Part shown: positions 1 to 9,261 of the stretch, piece by piece
Position numbering within the stretch: the first letter of the stretch is position 1
Layout: each line of letters opens with the position of its first letter
From: an uncultured Clostridia bacterium
GTDB taxonomy: Bacteria; Bacillota; Clostridia; Christensenellales; CAG-917
Length of the DNA stretch: 34,033 nucleotides
NCBI GenBank assembly: GCA_947628855.1
Contig: CANRBM010000011.1
Span: 1 to 34,033 of the forward strand
Reading direction: 5' to 3'
Made by a program: the position numbers and the translations under genes
The notes under the pieces: generated by a model
Databases searched by the model: none
Told to the model about the DNA's origin: nothing
What the model saw: only the letters and a program-made list of their open reading frames with translations

Positions 1-327
1 CGAACAAGTGGTATAACTGCAGGCTTGCCTGCACGACGTATCTCGGTGAGCGAGCGCAGCCCCTTCCCGCCCTGCCGCGGCGTAACGTTTGGGCTGTGTT
101 TGCGCTCGTAACGAATAGTTTGTCTGGGCAACATTGGGGGCCCCGCAAAAAGTATTTTTTGTGGGGTATAGCTGGGGAGTACTGAGTGGAGTGTGGCGGA
201 ACGTTATGTTCATACTAATACCCAACTCATCGCTGCACGTAACGAAGGGAGAGGTTGGGTCTTTCACTCCAATGTCTGAGACACTAACGCACGACGTGCC
301 GGAGTTCTACAAACCTCTGTCCTAGCA
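1..327. repeat. Intergenic mosaic repeat tract A (left arm of a long inverted pair)
   Basis: No credible gene is present. Bases 1-110 and 175-300 recur almost exactly, in reverse complement, at 9420-9672; over the roughly 110 bases near 175-285 I count only about two differences. A shorter copy of the 210-300 part lies at 4201-4290 in direct orientation. Bases 136-166 form an inverted repeat of the GGGGxCCCC...GGGGT type found in the other repeat tracts. The small palindrome at 19-32 (GCAGGC TT GCCTGC) becomes GCAGAC TT GTCTGC in the other copy, so pairing is kept despite base change. A 63-codon reading frame inside it is judged spurious. Confidence 0.85.
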
Positions 328-332
328 ATAAA

Positions 333-365
333 AAATTCCCGCAAAATTATGCAATATTTTGCGGG
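333..365 (-). terminator. Rho-independent terminator of the SPOCS/LysM gene
   Basis: On the minus strand CCCGCAAAAT pairs perfectly with ATTTTGCGGG (arms 356-365 and 338-347, loop 8), followed by AATTTTTTATT. It lies 36 bases after the stop codon of the gene ending at 401. Confidence 0.75.
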
Positions 366-400
366 GTGTATAGTCTAATGTTACGTGCTAACAAATAATC

Positions 401-1894
401 TTACATCTCGAGGTGGCGGAAGTAGACTACGCGTTGTCCTTCGACAAGGGGAAACTCGAGGCCGGGGTTTTGCGCCAAAATGTCGTCGGGCATAGCGGTG
501 AGGGCCTTGCAGAGGTCGAGCAGACCGTCGCCCCCGCGCGCGATATAGAGGGATATGCCGCTTGTGTTTTGCGCCTTCTCCTCGCCGAGGGTGATGTCCG
601 AGATGTAGCTGACCTCGAGCGTACTGAATCCGCAGACGGAAATGGCGAGCAGCATATCTATGTCTATCTCGCGTTCGCGGCGCAGCTCCGCGGATATTTT
701 TTGCACTTGGACGCCGACTTTCAAGCGTTTAGATAGCTGTTTTTCACTTGTCAAGGACAACGATAACGGTATCTCGGTACGCACGGAGTTGAAGCCGTTT
801 TCGTCCGTATAGATGATGTCCGCGTTTACGATGCCCTCCACGCTCAATGTGCCGTCGTCCTCGAGGCTCGCTTTAGTCGTGACGGCGTGCGCGTACGGAA
901 TGGCGCTTACGGCTATACCCGCGGCGCGATTGTCCCCGAGCATAGCGGTGCCTCCCGCCTTCTCCACGAAATAGCCGCATCCGTCAAAGCAAGTGAAGTC
1001 GCACTCTTCATAGGTTATCTCCGTCTCGTTGGAGAGATCGAAGATGTCCGAGACGACGCTGTGCGTATCGAGGCGGAAAACTCTTATTTTAAATCCCGCC
1101 TCGCCCTCGACGCGCAGGACGTTGTCGTCGGTTACGCCTTGCAGGACGAGTTTTGCGTTTTTGATACACGCCTGTACGCTTACCGCGTCCCCTTCCTTGA
1201 CGCCTTCGAGACTGAGTTCTTCCTCGAGGTCTATCTCGAAACGCCGCTGTTTTATCTCGCCGCCCTCGACGTAGGTGACGGTGGATACGACAGTCGCCGC
1301 GCAGCTTGCCCCGCCGTCCGTAGCCTCCGCCTTTTTCATTATGCACTCTGTTGTCATAGACAGCACGGACGTCACTTCGCCGCCCGCGTCCTGCTCCGCG
1401 TCAAAGGGAGAAGCGGTGGTCTTGGACGCGATAAAGGAGGGCATATAGATGTCTTTGGAGGTCTTGTAGCACCCTTCCGCGTCCACGAGGATATTCAGCT
1501 CTTCCCTGCGTATGGCGCACACAGAAACGTCGAGCACAGCGGAGAGCTTGAGCGCGTCGTCCGCCTGTACGTCCGTCTCTACGACGTTTATCTCCGCGGT
1601 CAAGTTGTCTGTGGGGATAAATTCTCCGTCCGCGCGCACGCTGAACTCCGCGCTGAGGTCCACGCCTTTGGGATTCCCTTCCCTGTCAAGATAGGTGAGG
1701 CGGAAACCCGTTCTGCCCGCTACCTCGGCATAGCCGTCAAAAGGCTCGGCGGAAGTGCACCTCGCGTCCACCGCAAGAGAGAGAACCTTTGAGATGTTTT
1801 GCATATCTATGCCCGGAGGCGAAAATTCCACCACGCGCTCCACGTGCGGCGCGGCATAAAGCTTGCTTGCACTCAGTTTTTCAAAATCGAACAT
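401..1894 (-). CDS. SPOCS (DUF3794) domain protein with C-terminal LysM-like motif, SipL-type
   Basis: The protein has 497 residues and no signal peptide. It carries repeated beta-rich DUF3794/SPOCS-type segments (for example around the INVVETDVQADDALKLSAVL stretch). The tail, about residues 447-493, reads like a LysM domain: an ISLYIARGGDGLLDLCKAL segment, then DDILAQNPGLE, then GQRVVYFR. This matches SipL, a spore-coat morphogenesis protein of Clostridia that partners SpoIVA, and related uncharacterised SPOCS-LysM proteins. The start at 1894 is preferred over the in-frame ATG at 1906 because GGAGGAGCTTATG gives it an ideal ribosome site, and the 1906 start would lie upstream of that site. 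It is monocistronic and divergent from the gene at 2138. Family assignment is good; a role in spore coat assembly is inference. Confidence 0.85.
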   Translation of the reverse strand: MFDFEKLSASKLYAAPHVERVVEFSPPGIDMQNISKVLSLAVDARCTSAEPFDGYAEVAGRTGFRLTYLDREGNPKGVDLSAEFSVRADGEFIPTDNLTAEINVVETDVQADDALKLSAVLDVSVCAIRREELNILVDAEGCYKTSKDIYMPSFIASKTTASPFDAEQDAGGEVTSVLSMTTECIMKKAEATDGGASCAATVVSTVTYVEGGEIKQRRFEIDLEEELSLEGVKEGDAVSVQACIKNAKLVLQGVTDDNVLRVEGEAGFKIRVFRLDTHSVVSDIFDLSNETEITYEECDFTCFDGCGYFVEKAGGTAMLGDNRAAGIAVSAIPYAHAVTTKASLEDDGTLSVEGIVNADIIYTDENGFNSVRTEIPLSLSLTSEKQLSKRLKVGVQVQKISAELRREREIDIDMLLAISVCGFSTLEVSYISDITLGEEKAQNTSGISLYIARGGDGLLDLCKALTAMPDDILAQNPGLEFPLVEGQRVVYFRHLEM

Positions 1895-1956
1895 AAGCTC
1901 CTCCATATTCGCTTAAAGATATGCGGCGGCAAAACAAAATATGCGTCGAAATGGTA

Positions 1957-1985
1957 TTGACTTTTCAGCCGTATTCAAATAAAAT
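1957..1985 (+). promoter_or_regulatory. Sigma-A-type promoter
   Basis: TTGACT (1957-1962), 17-bp spacer, TAAAAT (1980-1985). The predicted transcript start is near 1992, upstream of the small membrane protein and probably of the MscS gene as well. Confidence 0.65.
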
Positions 1986-2137
1986 TATTGATTGCCAAAG
2001 GATAGATGTGCGCCTTTTGCGAAAAAAAGCATGTTTTAAACAAGCGCATTGGCGGCGACTGTTTTTGCGAAAAAGCATATAAAGGGCGGGACGTCAATTG
2101 GCGGCGGCTATCCCAAAGGCGGCAAAAAGGACAAAGA

Positions 2138-2635
2138 ATGAAAAACGACCTTCCTCCGAAAAACTACGACGCGGCGCGCGGTTCCACAAAGAACGACGCG
2201 GCGACAAAAAACGAGTTCGGCGGCAATCCCGCGCCCAAGGAGTTTTATGACGCGCCCGACAACTACGGCAATACGCACGGAGCGGCGAAGGCGGTCATGA
2301 CTTTACTTGCGGCGTCTTTGGTCGCGGTGCTGCTTTTCGGCGGCGCTGTCGGAGGGACGGGCGCAGACATAACGGTGCAGATATCGTCCACTACAGTGAC
2401 GTTTTCGGAGATATCCTATGCCATAGATATCCCCGCAGACGCAAGCGGGCTTACCGTAGCCGTATACAACTCTCTGACAAGGCAAGAGCGCGCCCTCTCC
2501 CCCGGCGTGAATACGGGGACTTTCAAGGGTCTGGGCGAGGACCGAACGTACACGCTCGAGGTCATAAGCAAATCGGGCATAAGCGAAACCGTGTACGCCA
2601 CAAAAAAGCTACACACCATGAAAAGAGAGGGTTAG
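2138..2635 (+). CDS. Small single-pass membrane protein of unknown function
   Basis: The protein has 165 residues. A polar N-terminal half rich in Asn, Asp and Lys (about 1-50) is followed by one hydrophobic helix (about 51-73, with VMTLLAASLVAVLLFGGAVG). An extracytoplasmic segment of about 90 residues follows, predicted all-beta and reminiscent of a fibronectin-III or Ig-like fold (LTVAVYNSLT..., RTYTLEVISKSG). I do not recognise a named family. The start at 2138 has AAAGGA seven bases upstream. An in-frame ATG at 2006 would add 44 residues with two CxxC/CxC clusters and lies only about 14 bases after the predicted transcript start, so it cannot be excluded. The MscS gene follows after 112 bases on the same strand and is probably co-transcribed. 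Confidence 0.6.
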   Translation: MKNDLPPKNYDAARGSTKNDAATKNEFGGNPAPKEFYDAPDNYGNTHGAAKAVMTLLAASLVAVLLFGGAVGGTGADITVQISSTTVTFSEISYAIDIPADASGLTVAVYNSLTRQERALSPGVNTGTFKGLGEDRTYTLEVISKSGISETVYATKKLHTMKREG

Positions 2636-2747
2636 AACGCCCAAATTGTTTCAAAAACCGACATAATACGCGCGATCTCGACAGGGCGCGCATACAAGCA
2701 AACTTGCCTCACGGCAACGATCCGCCCCGCGGCGAGAAGGAGCAAAT

Positions 2748-3788
2748 ATGAACGACGATCAAGACGAAAAGCAGGAAAAGACCGTGACGATCAAAAACAA
2801 AAAAGTATCCACCCGACATATCATCGGGCTGGCTTTGTTTGCCATTGGCATTGTGGCGACGGTGCTATCGATAGTATTCTCCACAAAGATATTCGGCAAA
2901 GAGACCGTTCTCCCCGACGGCACGGTCGTAATGGAAGGTTCCGTGTTTGACAAGGCCATCTCGGACAACTCCTTTATCAACACGGTATACTCAAATTGGA
3001 TCCCCGCGATCATCAAAAGTATCCGCGCGGTGACGATCGCCGCCCTCGTCGCATTGCTGTTGCGCTTTGTGACTCGCAAAGGCTTTGCGCATACGCCCCG
3101 CGGCATTACGATAGTCAAGCTGCTTGAAAGTTTCATCAAATGGGTGGTCGCAATTGTATCTGTGCTGATAGTGCTCGGCGCGTTCGGAGTAAACACCTCG
3201 GCGCTCATCGCAAGCGCGGGGATCGTCACGCTGGTCATAGGCCTCGGCGCGCAGAGCTTAGTCGCCGACGTAGTTGCGGGCATATTCCTCGTGTTCGAGG
3301 GCTCGTTCGAGGTCGGGGATACCGTCATCGTCAACGATTGGCGCGGCACCGTCATGGAAATCGGCATAAGGACGACAAAAGTCGTGGATTGGTGCGGAAA
3401 TATCAACATAATCAACAATTCGCAAATTGTATCCCTCGTCAATCAGACAAAGCAACACTCCGTCGCAAAATGCTACATCTCCATCGACTATCGCGAGTCT
3501 ATCCCCCGCGTAGAGCAGGTGATCAATGACAACCTTGAAAGGATAACGCAAAACATCCCCTACAAACTCGACAATACCATAGAATACCTCGGCATAAACG
3601 CGCTCGGCGAGTCGGGCGTGGAGTTGCTGTTCATCGCACGTTGCAAAGAAGAGGATCTCTATGCCGTCCAGCGCGCAATGAACCGCGAATTCAAACTGCT
3701 GTTCGACGAAAACAATATCTCCATCCCCTTCCCCCAAATCGTCGTCAACCAACCCGAAAACTTCGAGGAGAAATTGTCCGAAAAATGA
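2748..3788 (+). CDS. mscS: Small-conductance mechanosensitive channel, MscS family
   Basis: The protein has 346 residues. Hydrophobic helices lie at about 24-48, 84-106 and 125-185. The last includes the Gly/Ala-rich pore helix and the classic run ending GLGAQSLVADVVAGIFLVFE. The MscS beta domain follows, with GDTVIVNDWRGTVMEIGIRT and the conserved INNSQI variant of IPN.xI, and then the alpha-beta C-terminal domain. MscS channels open on membrane stretch to release solutes during hypo-osmotic shock. The ribosome site GAGAAGGAG is seven bases before the ATG. It is probably in an operon with the small membrane protein upstream. Transcription should end at the structured repeat element just downstream (hairpins 3842-3860 and 3874-3919). 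Confidence 0.93.
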   Translation: MNDDQDEKQEKTVTIKNKKVSTRHIIGLALFAIGIVATVLSIVFSTKIFGKETVLPDGTVVMEGSVFDKAISDNSFINTVYSNWIPAIIKSIRAVTIAALVALLLRFVTRKGFAHTPRGITIVKLLESFIKWVVAIVSVLIVLGAFGVNTSALIASAGIVTLVIGLGAQSLVADVVAGIFLVFEGSFEVGDTVIVNDWRGTVMEIGIRTTKVVDWCGNINIINNSQIVSLVNQTKQHSVAKCYISIDYRESIPRVEQVINDNLERITQNIPYKLDNTIEYLGINALGESGVELLFIARCKEEDLYAVQRAMNREFKLLFDENNISIPFPQIVVNQPENFEEKLSEK

Positions 3789-4300
3789 GCTGGGCTACGC
3801 GCCCTGTACGCCCTAGGTGGGGCGCTGCCCCACGCCTCGGCAAAGGGCGCTTTGCCCTTTGCGATCCCAAGCTAAAAAGCGCGAATGTGGCTCTTTTATC
3901 GTCCACATTCGCGCTTTTTGATTGATTTCAAGTGTCAAAACTCCTGCGTGAGAGCTTGATATCTACGTGGCGCTTTGTCCGAGTTATTAACGTTACCTTT
4001 TGTCTGAGCATCATCGGGGTCCCCATAAAATTGCGTAGCGATTTTTTGGGGTGAGGACTTGGGGATTCCTCGACTGCGCTACGCTCCGCTCGGAATGACA
4101 ATTTAAAAACATGTCATGTTGAGCGAAGTCGAAACATCCCCTTGTTATACCCCAAAAAAATCACTTCGTAATTATTTTGGGGACCCCCAATATTCCTCAG
4201 ACCCGCGTTATCATCGCTGCACGTAACGAAGGGAGAGGTTGGGTCTTTCACTCCTTTGTATGAGAAACCAACGCAGGACGTGCTGAAGTTCTATATGCGC
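3789..4300. repeat. Intergenic mosaic repeat tract B
   Basis: This tract holds no gene. In order it contains: a GTGGGGC-GCT-GCCCCAC hairpin; the GCAAAGGGC/GCCCTTTGC hairpin (about 3841-3862); the terminator hairpin at 3874-3919; a hairpin around ACTCCTGCGTGAGAG; two opposed GGGGTCCCC-type inverted repeats (4014-4053 and 4144-4186); two copies of the GAGCGAAGTCGA-type palindrome (4068-4135); and a direct copy of the AGGGAGAGGTTGGGTCTTTC block of tract A (4201-4290). Related modules recur in tracts C to G. Confidence 0.85.
3874..3919 (+). terminator. Terminator-like hairpin of the repeat family, downstream of mscS
   Basis: AAAAAGCGCGAATGTGG (3874-3890) pairs perfectly with CCACATTCGCGCTTTTT (3903-3919), leaving a 12-base loop and a terminal T tract. 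It lies 85 bases after the mscS stop codon. Confidence 0.8.
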
Positions 4301-4418
4301 TCCGTCCGAGTGCACTTATAAATGCCGTTCACTTTGCCCGAGTGCGCCATGCTCCTCTCAAAAATGGCGAAAAAATCTTAAATTATATTTATTTTTTGCG
4401 GCAGACGGCAAATTTTGG

Positions 4419-4446
4419 TTGATATTACGGTTTTTTGATGTATAAT
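4419..4446 (+). promoter_or_regulatory. Sigma-A-type promoter of the GLUG lipoprotein gene
   Basis: TTGATA (4419-4424), 16-bp spacer, TATAAT (4441-4446). A second TATAAT occurs at 4465-4470. A GC-rich palindrome (GCGCGCAGTGCGCGC, 4480-4494) lies in the leader just before the ribosome site. Confidence 0.65.
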
Positions 4447-4506
4447 ATAACTTGCATTTTTATGTATAATAATCTTTAAGCGCGCAGTGCGCGCACGGAG
4501 TATCTT

Positions 4507-7377
4507 ATGAAAAAGCGTATCGGTTTGATATTTGTCGTTCTGCTTATTGCGTTGCTTGCGGCGACGCTTGTCGCATGCGACCCCGATCCCTCAAATCCGC
4601 TCGGTCCCGAGAATCCCTCTCAAAGCACCTACACCGTGACATTCGATCTGGACGGCGCGGACTTCACCTATGACCTTCCCCCTATCACGGGCGTCAAGTA
4701 CGGCGACACCATTCCCGAGCCTCTCTATGAGGGCAAGCCTCTCACACTTCAAAAGAGAGGATATGAGTTTAAGGGCTGGACGGCAAACAATACAGACTTC
4801 GTTTTTGGCGCAAACGGGACGAAAATAGTCTCCAACACGACTATCCGCGCGAATTTCGAGGCGAAGAAATACTATCATATCCTCGACATTTACACCACAA
4901 TATCCTATGAAAACGGCAAGTATGTCCTTGACGACGACGGACACGCCGCCGAGGGCGCAGAATTGACGGAAGTCCTCAAAAACTCCCTCGGAGAGGAAGT
5001 CAAGGACGGGAGCGGCAACCCGATACGCAAGCCCGAAACGGACATCTCTTTGGACGGCGCGATCGGAGAGAACACAACAATATATTCTACCTACAACGCC
5101 ACAACTCCCTCGAGGATAGCAGTGCCGTCAAGACCCGAGGCGGAGGACGGGACAAAGGACAACTTCTGTTTCTGGTACTATATGGCGGACACCCTCGGCG
5201 AGGACGGCAAGCCTATGACGGAAAACGGCGCGACAGTGCAACATCCCGTACAATTCACCGAGTGGGCGTCAAAAGACGCGACGGACGTAACGGTGCGCAA
5301 GATCACCTACTCCTATGACAAGCCCCTCACGCTTTATGCGATGTTCGAGAGCGACCTGCCCTTTGTGACGGTGGAATACTATGAAAATGAAGAGAGCGAG
5401 ACGGCTTTGCGTACGGACAGCGAGAAATATCGCCTCGGCGATAAGATACCCGAAACTGATAAGCTCGAGCCCGAAAATAAAGAGGACAGCGACTTCGACT
5501 ATTGGTATTTCGTATATTATACCGAAAGCGAAAAAGAGGGTGAGGATCCTGTCCGCAACGTGCAGAAATTCGTGTTTGAGACCTTTGATGAAGAAGGCAA
5601 CTCTTCAAACAAGGATTCCGCCACATCGCCTATGGACGCCGCGCATGACGACGCTATCCCCGAAGGTGAGCAAAACTTCCGCCCCGTCACACTAAAGCTG
5701 TACGCAAATTGGGTGAAGATGATAAAGATAGGCTCCGCCAACGATTATAAAACCAAACTTACAGAGCCTATAAGCGATCTGCTCTCGAATATAAACGCTA
5801 TCAAAGAGGGCGAGCCCGTCCCCGAGGATATGCAAAAATCTCTCGACGAGTATTTGACGGCTACGATAAAATTCACCGCGGATATAGACTTCGGCGAAAA
5901 AAAACTCTCTCCCGTGTTTGACGCGACGCATCCCTTCGCGGGCATAATAGACGGCGGAAATTACACCGAAGGCAGCGAGGGAGAGCGTACTCTCAGCGGC
6001 AGATATAAACTTTCAAACGCAACTGTCGAGGGCGCAAACTTCGCCTCTCTCTTCGGATATGTCAACGGCGCCGTTAAAAATCTGACGGTCGACAATATAA
6101 CCGTGAAGGCGACCGCTGAAAATGCAGAGCTTGCTCTCGGCGCGCTCGCAAGCGTGAGCGGCGGTTCGTTTACAAATTGCGTCGTCACTAATATATCGTT
6201 CACACTGCCCCAAAACGCGGGGCCCGCATACATCGGCGGTCTTACCGGCAAGCTGAGCGGCACGTCCAACGACGAGGAAAAGGGCACGATAAGCGAATGC
6301 AGCGTCACCCTCGCCCTCTCGGGGCTCACCGCAAGCGATCTGCATATCGGCGGCATAGTGGGCGAGAGTGGCTCCTCTACGGCGATATCCAACTGCACCT
6401 CGACTCTCACTGTTTCCGATATTAAGACTACCGCGGATGTATCCGGTCTTATGATAGGCGCAGTCGCAGGCAACAGCGTGGCGAACGCGTCCGCGTGCGA
6501 AGCGACCCTCACCGTAAACGCAGGAGTTTTGGCAAGCGGCACCGCATATATAGGCGGACTTATCGGGCACAACGAGGGCAGCGTTTCCAAGAGCCATGCG
6601 ACTTGCACCGCAACCTCTTTGTCCCTCGGCTCCACCGCCAGAATGCAACTGCTTGCGGTCGGCGGATTTGTCGGACGCAACGAGGGCGACATCATCAACA
6701 GCTATTCGGACGCGAAAATCGCCTTGACCCTCGTCAAGGATCAGACCGCGCATGTCGGAGGATTTGTCGGTCTCAACAGCACCTCGCGCATAGACAGTCA
6801 ATCCGACAAGGAAAAGGGACTCGGCGCCATCAATCGTTGCTATTCGACGGGCTCCGTCACCGTCAGCGCAGACGCGGCGGTCAAATCCGCGGAGCTGTAC
6901 GTAGGCGGTATGATAGGACTAAGCAAGCACAGCAAGTTTGCAAACAACTTTACCCTCGCAAACGTCACCGTGACCTACAATACGGACAAAACAGACCTTA
7001 TCCACGCGGGATTTTTGTTCGGCGCGCTCGACAAGGACGCTTCTATCACCTCGGGCTACTATGCGAACGACGGTACAGTCATCGTCAACGGCAAGACTTA
7101 CAAAGGCTCGGAATTCGCTCCCAAAGAAGAGGGAGACAGCGCCGACGAGCAGACGACCGAAACCGCGATCTGCAGCCTCGGCACTCCCCGCGATAAAGCC
7201 GACTTCGTAAATAAAGACATAGTATTCGGCACAAACACCGACGGCATCAAGGACAACCTCGGCTGGGCGGGAGGCAATGAAGAGGACGCCTCCAAAAACA
7301 TCTGGGAGCTCAAAGAAGGCGCCACCGCCCCTACCCTCATCGGCATCGGCTTCCCGCAGGAGTCACAAAAAGGTTAA
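4507..7377 (+). CDS. Large lipoprotein with InlB-type (Listeria-Bacteroides) repeat and GLUG motifs
   Basis: The protein has 956 residues. Residues 1-24 are a lipoprotein signal peptide ending in the lipobox LVAC (Cys24). An InlB B-repeat/Flg_new-like module follows at about 41-118 (TYTVTFDLDG, YEFKGWT, IRANFEAK). A long acidic middle region contains a second degenerate module (VTVEYYENEESETALRTD..., FDYWYF). Residues about 510-860 hold a series of GLUG-type repeats: IGGLTGKLSG, IGGIVGESGS, IGGLIGHNEGSVSKS, VGGFVGRNEGDI, VGGFVGLNS and VGGMIGLSKHS. These build a right-handed beta solenoid typical of surface adhesins and peptidase-associated proteins. It should be anchored on the outer face of the membrane; its ligand is unknown. 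GGAG lies seven bases before the ATG. It is monocistronic, followed by tract C. Confidence 0.88.
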   Translation: MKKRIGLIFVVLLIALLAATLVACDPDPSNPLGPENPSQSTYTVTFDLDGADFTYDLPPITGVKYGDTIPEPLYEGKPLTLQKRGYEFKGWTANNTDFVFGANGTKIVSNTTIRANFEAKKYYHILDIYTTISYENGKYVLDDDGHAAEGAELTEVLKNSLGEEVKDGSGNPIRKPETDISLDGAIGENTTIYSTYNATTPSRIAVPSRPEAEDGTKDNFCFWYYMADTLGEDGKPMTENGATVQHPVQFTEWASKDATDVTVRKITYSYDKPLTLYAMFESDLPFVTVEYYENEESETALRTDSEKYRLGDKIPETDKLEPENKEDSDFDYWYFVYYTESEKEGEDPVRNVQKFVFETFDEEGNSSNKDSATSPMDAAHDDAIPEGEQNFRPVTLKLYANWVKMIKIGSANDYKTKLTEPISDLLSNINAIKEGEPVPEDMQKSLDEYLTATIKFTADIDFGEKKLSPVFDATHPFAGIIDGGNYTEGSEGERTLSGRYKLSNATVEGANFASLFGYVNGAVKNLTVDNITVKATAENAELALGALASVSGGSFTNCVVTNISFTLPQNAGPAYIGGLTGKLSGTSNDEEKGTISECSVTLALSGLTASDLHIGGIVGESGSSTAISNCTSTLTVSDIKTTADVSGLMIGAVAGNSVANASACEATLTVNAGVLASGTAYIGGLIGHNEGSVSKSHATCTATSLSLGSTARMQLLAVGGFVGRNEGDIINSYSDAKIALTLVKDQTAHVGGFVGLNSTSRIDSQSDKEKGLGAINRCYSTGSVTVSADAAVKSAELYVGGMIGLSKHSKFANNFTLANVTVTYNTDKTDLIHAGFLFGALDKDASITSGYYANDGTVIVNGKTYKGSEFAPKEEGDSADEQTTETAICSLGTPRDKADFVNKDIVFGTNTDGIKDNLGWAGGNEEDASKNIWELKEGATAPTLIGIGFPQESQKG

Positions 7378-7534
7378 TATATGTGGGGCGCTGCCCCACG
7401 CCCCTATGTGGGCTACTCGCCCACCCCTCGGCAAGGGACTTCGTCGCCCCACGCAGGGCTGCGAGCCCTGCACGCCCCATGTGGGGCGCTGCCCCACGCC
7501 TCGGCAAGGGGTTTCACCCCCTGCACCCCAAGCT

Positions 7535-7577
7535 AAAAACGCGAGCTAGGCAAATTCTTGCCGTCGCTCGCGTTTTT
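7535..7577 (+). terminator. Terminator-like hairpin downstream of the GLUG lipoprotein
   Basis: AAAAACGCGAGC pairs with GCTCGCGTTTTT. A second internal stem, GGCAA/TTGCC, extends it. The same position in other tracts has different but still complementary bases. Confidence 0.75.
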
Positions 7578-7826
7578 GATTTGTGTGTATGGTACTATTT
7601 CCTGCATGAAAGCGTAATAATGACGTTAGCATTGTCCGAGTGGTTAACGTCACCTTAGTCTGAGCGTAATCGGGGTCCCCATAGAAATGAGCGAAGCGAC
7701 TTTTATGGGGTATAACAGGGGGATTTCTCGACTACGCTCGAAATGACACGTAAAATAAAAACCATCGGTCAATACTAACGTAAAAACGAGTGCTCACGCA
7801 GGAGTTTCGACCATTGCAAACAAACC

Positions 7827-7872
7827 AAAACGCGCGAACTAGCAACGAAAAGTTGCGACGTTCGCGCGTTTT
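7827..7872 (-). terminator. Terminator-like hairpin downstream of glmM
   Basis: AAAACGCGCGAAC (7827-7839) pairs with GTTCGCGCGTTTT (7860-7872). An inner stem GCAAC/GTTGC lies within. It is 63 bases after the glmM stop codon, in glmM orientation. Confidence 0.75.
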
Positions 7873-7935
7873 TAGCTTGGGGTGCAGGGGGTGAAACCTC
7901 TTGCCGAGGGGGCGGGACGAGTAGTCCCGCTTATT

Positions 7936-9261
7936 TTATTCTTTAAAGATGTTTTCGATCTCTTTGAATATAATTTGGTAGTCGGGTGAAAAGCACTCGT
8001 AGGCGACGCGGAGTTTAGGCTCCGTGCCGCTTGCGCGCAGGATAAAGCGCCCCTTTTCGCCGTAGAGGGCTTTTGCAAGCGCAAGTTTTTTTTGCATAGC
8101 GTCGCTTTTCAGCTCTTCGGCGGGGCGCTCGCTCGGCAGATCGAATTGCAACATGGGGTACGGAAAAAAGGCGGGCAGCGCGCCAATCGTCCGCTTTGTC
8201 TCGAGCAGGGAGAGCGCGGTGACCAGGCCGTCGCCCGTAGTAGCCCTGTCGAGCATGAGGATATGTCCGCTCTTTTCGCCGCCGAGCGGGCAGTCGTTTT
8301 CGAGCAGCGCGTCCCGCACGTACTTGTCCCCGACGGGCGTACGCATGAGCGCGATATTTTGAGAGGAGAGCTCGCGCTGCAGTCTGCTGTTCGTAAGCTC
8401 AGTGCCTACGACAATTTTTTTGCGGAGCTTGCCTTTGATGCGATACAGAGTGGACAACGCGAGCAAAATGGCGTCGCCGTCGTATTCCCTGCCCTCCACG
8501 GCGGCGATAACGCGGTCGCCGTCTCCGTCAAAGGCGAAACCTATGGAGCCGTCGGGCGTGGCGGCAAGAAGGGAGTCTATGTGCGTAGAGCCACACCCTA
8601 CGTTGACTTTTGCTCCGTCGCGGACGTCGTTTATCGCAGTTATCTTTGCGCCCAAAGTTTCAAAAGCGCGCCTCGCTATGCCCGACATACAGCCGTACGC
8701 GGGGTCGAGCGTGACGTTTTCGCCGTCAAAGCGCGGAAACATAGAGGTCACGTGCGCAAGATACTCCTCTTCCGCGTTGCGCAGTATGCGCACCCTGTGC
8801 GGAGGCAAGGGCTTGAGGTTCCCGCAGGCGTCCGCGGCAAGCGCCTCTAGGGCGTCCTCGCGTATCGGCATATTTTTTGCAAGCGCGGCGAGGGCGCAGT
8901 CTAACGCCTCTTCCTCGCGCAGGGACAGCTTTCCTCCTCTGCGCGAAAAAACTTTGAGCCCGTTGAATTCCGGCGGATTGTGGGACGCCGTTATCATCAC
9001 GGCAAAGCGCGCGTCGTACGCCCCCGCGATATACGCAAGCGCGGGAGTCGGAAGCACGCCCGCAAGATATATCGCCGCGTCCCCGTCAAGCAGCCCCGCT
9101 ACGAGCCCCCGCTCCACCGTAGGCGAGCTTGCCCGCACGTCTCGCGCGACTATGACCTTGCCGCACGTCACGCCGAGAGCTTTCCCCAAAAGATATGGGA
9201 TATTGCTCGAAATGAGCGCGTCCGCCCTGTCCCTTATACCGTCCGTCCCAAAATAGCGCAT
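7936..9261 (-). CDS. glmM: Phosphoglucosamine mutase
   Basis: The protein has 441 residues, the usual GlmM length. It interconverts glucosamine-6-phosphate and glucosamine-1-phosphate on the way to UDP-GlcNAc for peptidoglycan. Visible signatures are the N-terminal RYFGTDGIR, the active-site loop TASHNP with the phosphorylated Ser93, the metal-binding DGDGDR near residue 240, the sugar-binding GEKSGH, and the C-terminal phosphate-binding RASGTEPKLRV. The start at 9261 is chosen because family members begin MRYFGTDGIR; in-frame codons further upstream add a non-homologous extension. No clear ribosome site precedes it. A TATAAT lies only about ten bases upstream on the minus strand, but I see no matching -35. 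The gene stands alone between tracts C and D. Confidence 0.95.
   Translation of the reverse strand: MRYFGTDGIRDRADALISSNIPYLLGKALGVTCGKVIVARDVRASSPTVERGLVAGLLDGDAAIYLAGVLPTPALAYIAGAYDARFAVMITASHNPPEFNGLKVFSRRGGKLSLREEEALDCALAALAKNMPIREDALEALAADACGNLKPLPPHRVRILRNAEEEYLAHVTSMFPRFDGENVTLDPAYGCMSGIARRAFETLGAKITAINDVRDGAKVNVGCGSTHIDSLLAATPDGSIGFAFDGDGDRVIAAVEGREYDGDAILLALSTLYRIKGKLRKKIVVGTELTNSRLQRELSSQNIALMRTPVGDKYVRDALLENDCPLGGEKSGHILMLDRATTGDGLVTALSLLETKRTIGALPAFFPYPMLQFDLPSERPAEELKSDAMQKKLALAKALYGEKGRFILRASGTEPKLRVAYECFSPDYQIIFKEIENIFKE

Larger units (their letters stand above)
7378..7927. repeat. Intergenic mosaic repeat tract C between convergent genes
   Basis: No gene. Two structured 3' modules face each other, one for the lipoprotein (7381-7577, plus sense) and one for glmM (7827-7925, minus sense). 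Each ends in its own terminator hairpin. Between them lie the ACTCCTGCGTGAG-type hairpin remnant, a GGGGTCCCC-type inverted repeat (7672-7708) and a TCGACTACGCTCGA palindrome (7727-7740). The GTGGGGC-GCT-GCCCCAC hairpin occurs twice on the plus side (about 7382 and 7482). Confidence 0.85.

Noticed and set aside
134..325. Reading frame of 63 codons at the left end
   Set aside because: It lies wholly in a repeated, palindromic non-coding tract, has no ribosome site and its reverse-complement copy near 9500 does not keep the frame as a protein.
887..1792. 301-codon frame antisense to the SPOCS gene
   Set aside because: It is a shadow frame created by codon bias of the real gene: Arg/Val/Ala-rich, no recognisable domain, no ribosome site.
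5940..7100. Repeated motifs in the lipoprotein gene as a CRISPR or DNA repeat array
   Set aside because: The repetition is at protein level (GLUG motifs) with divergent DNA and no regular direct repeat or spacer pattern.
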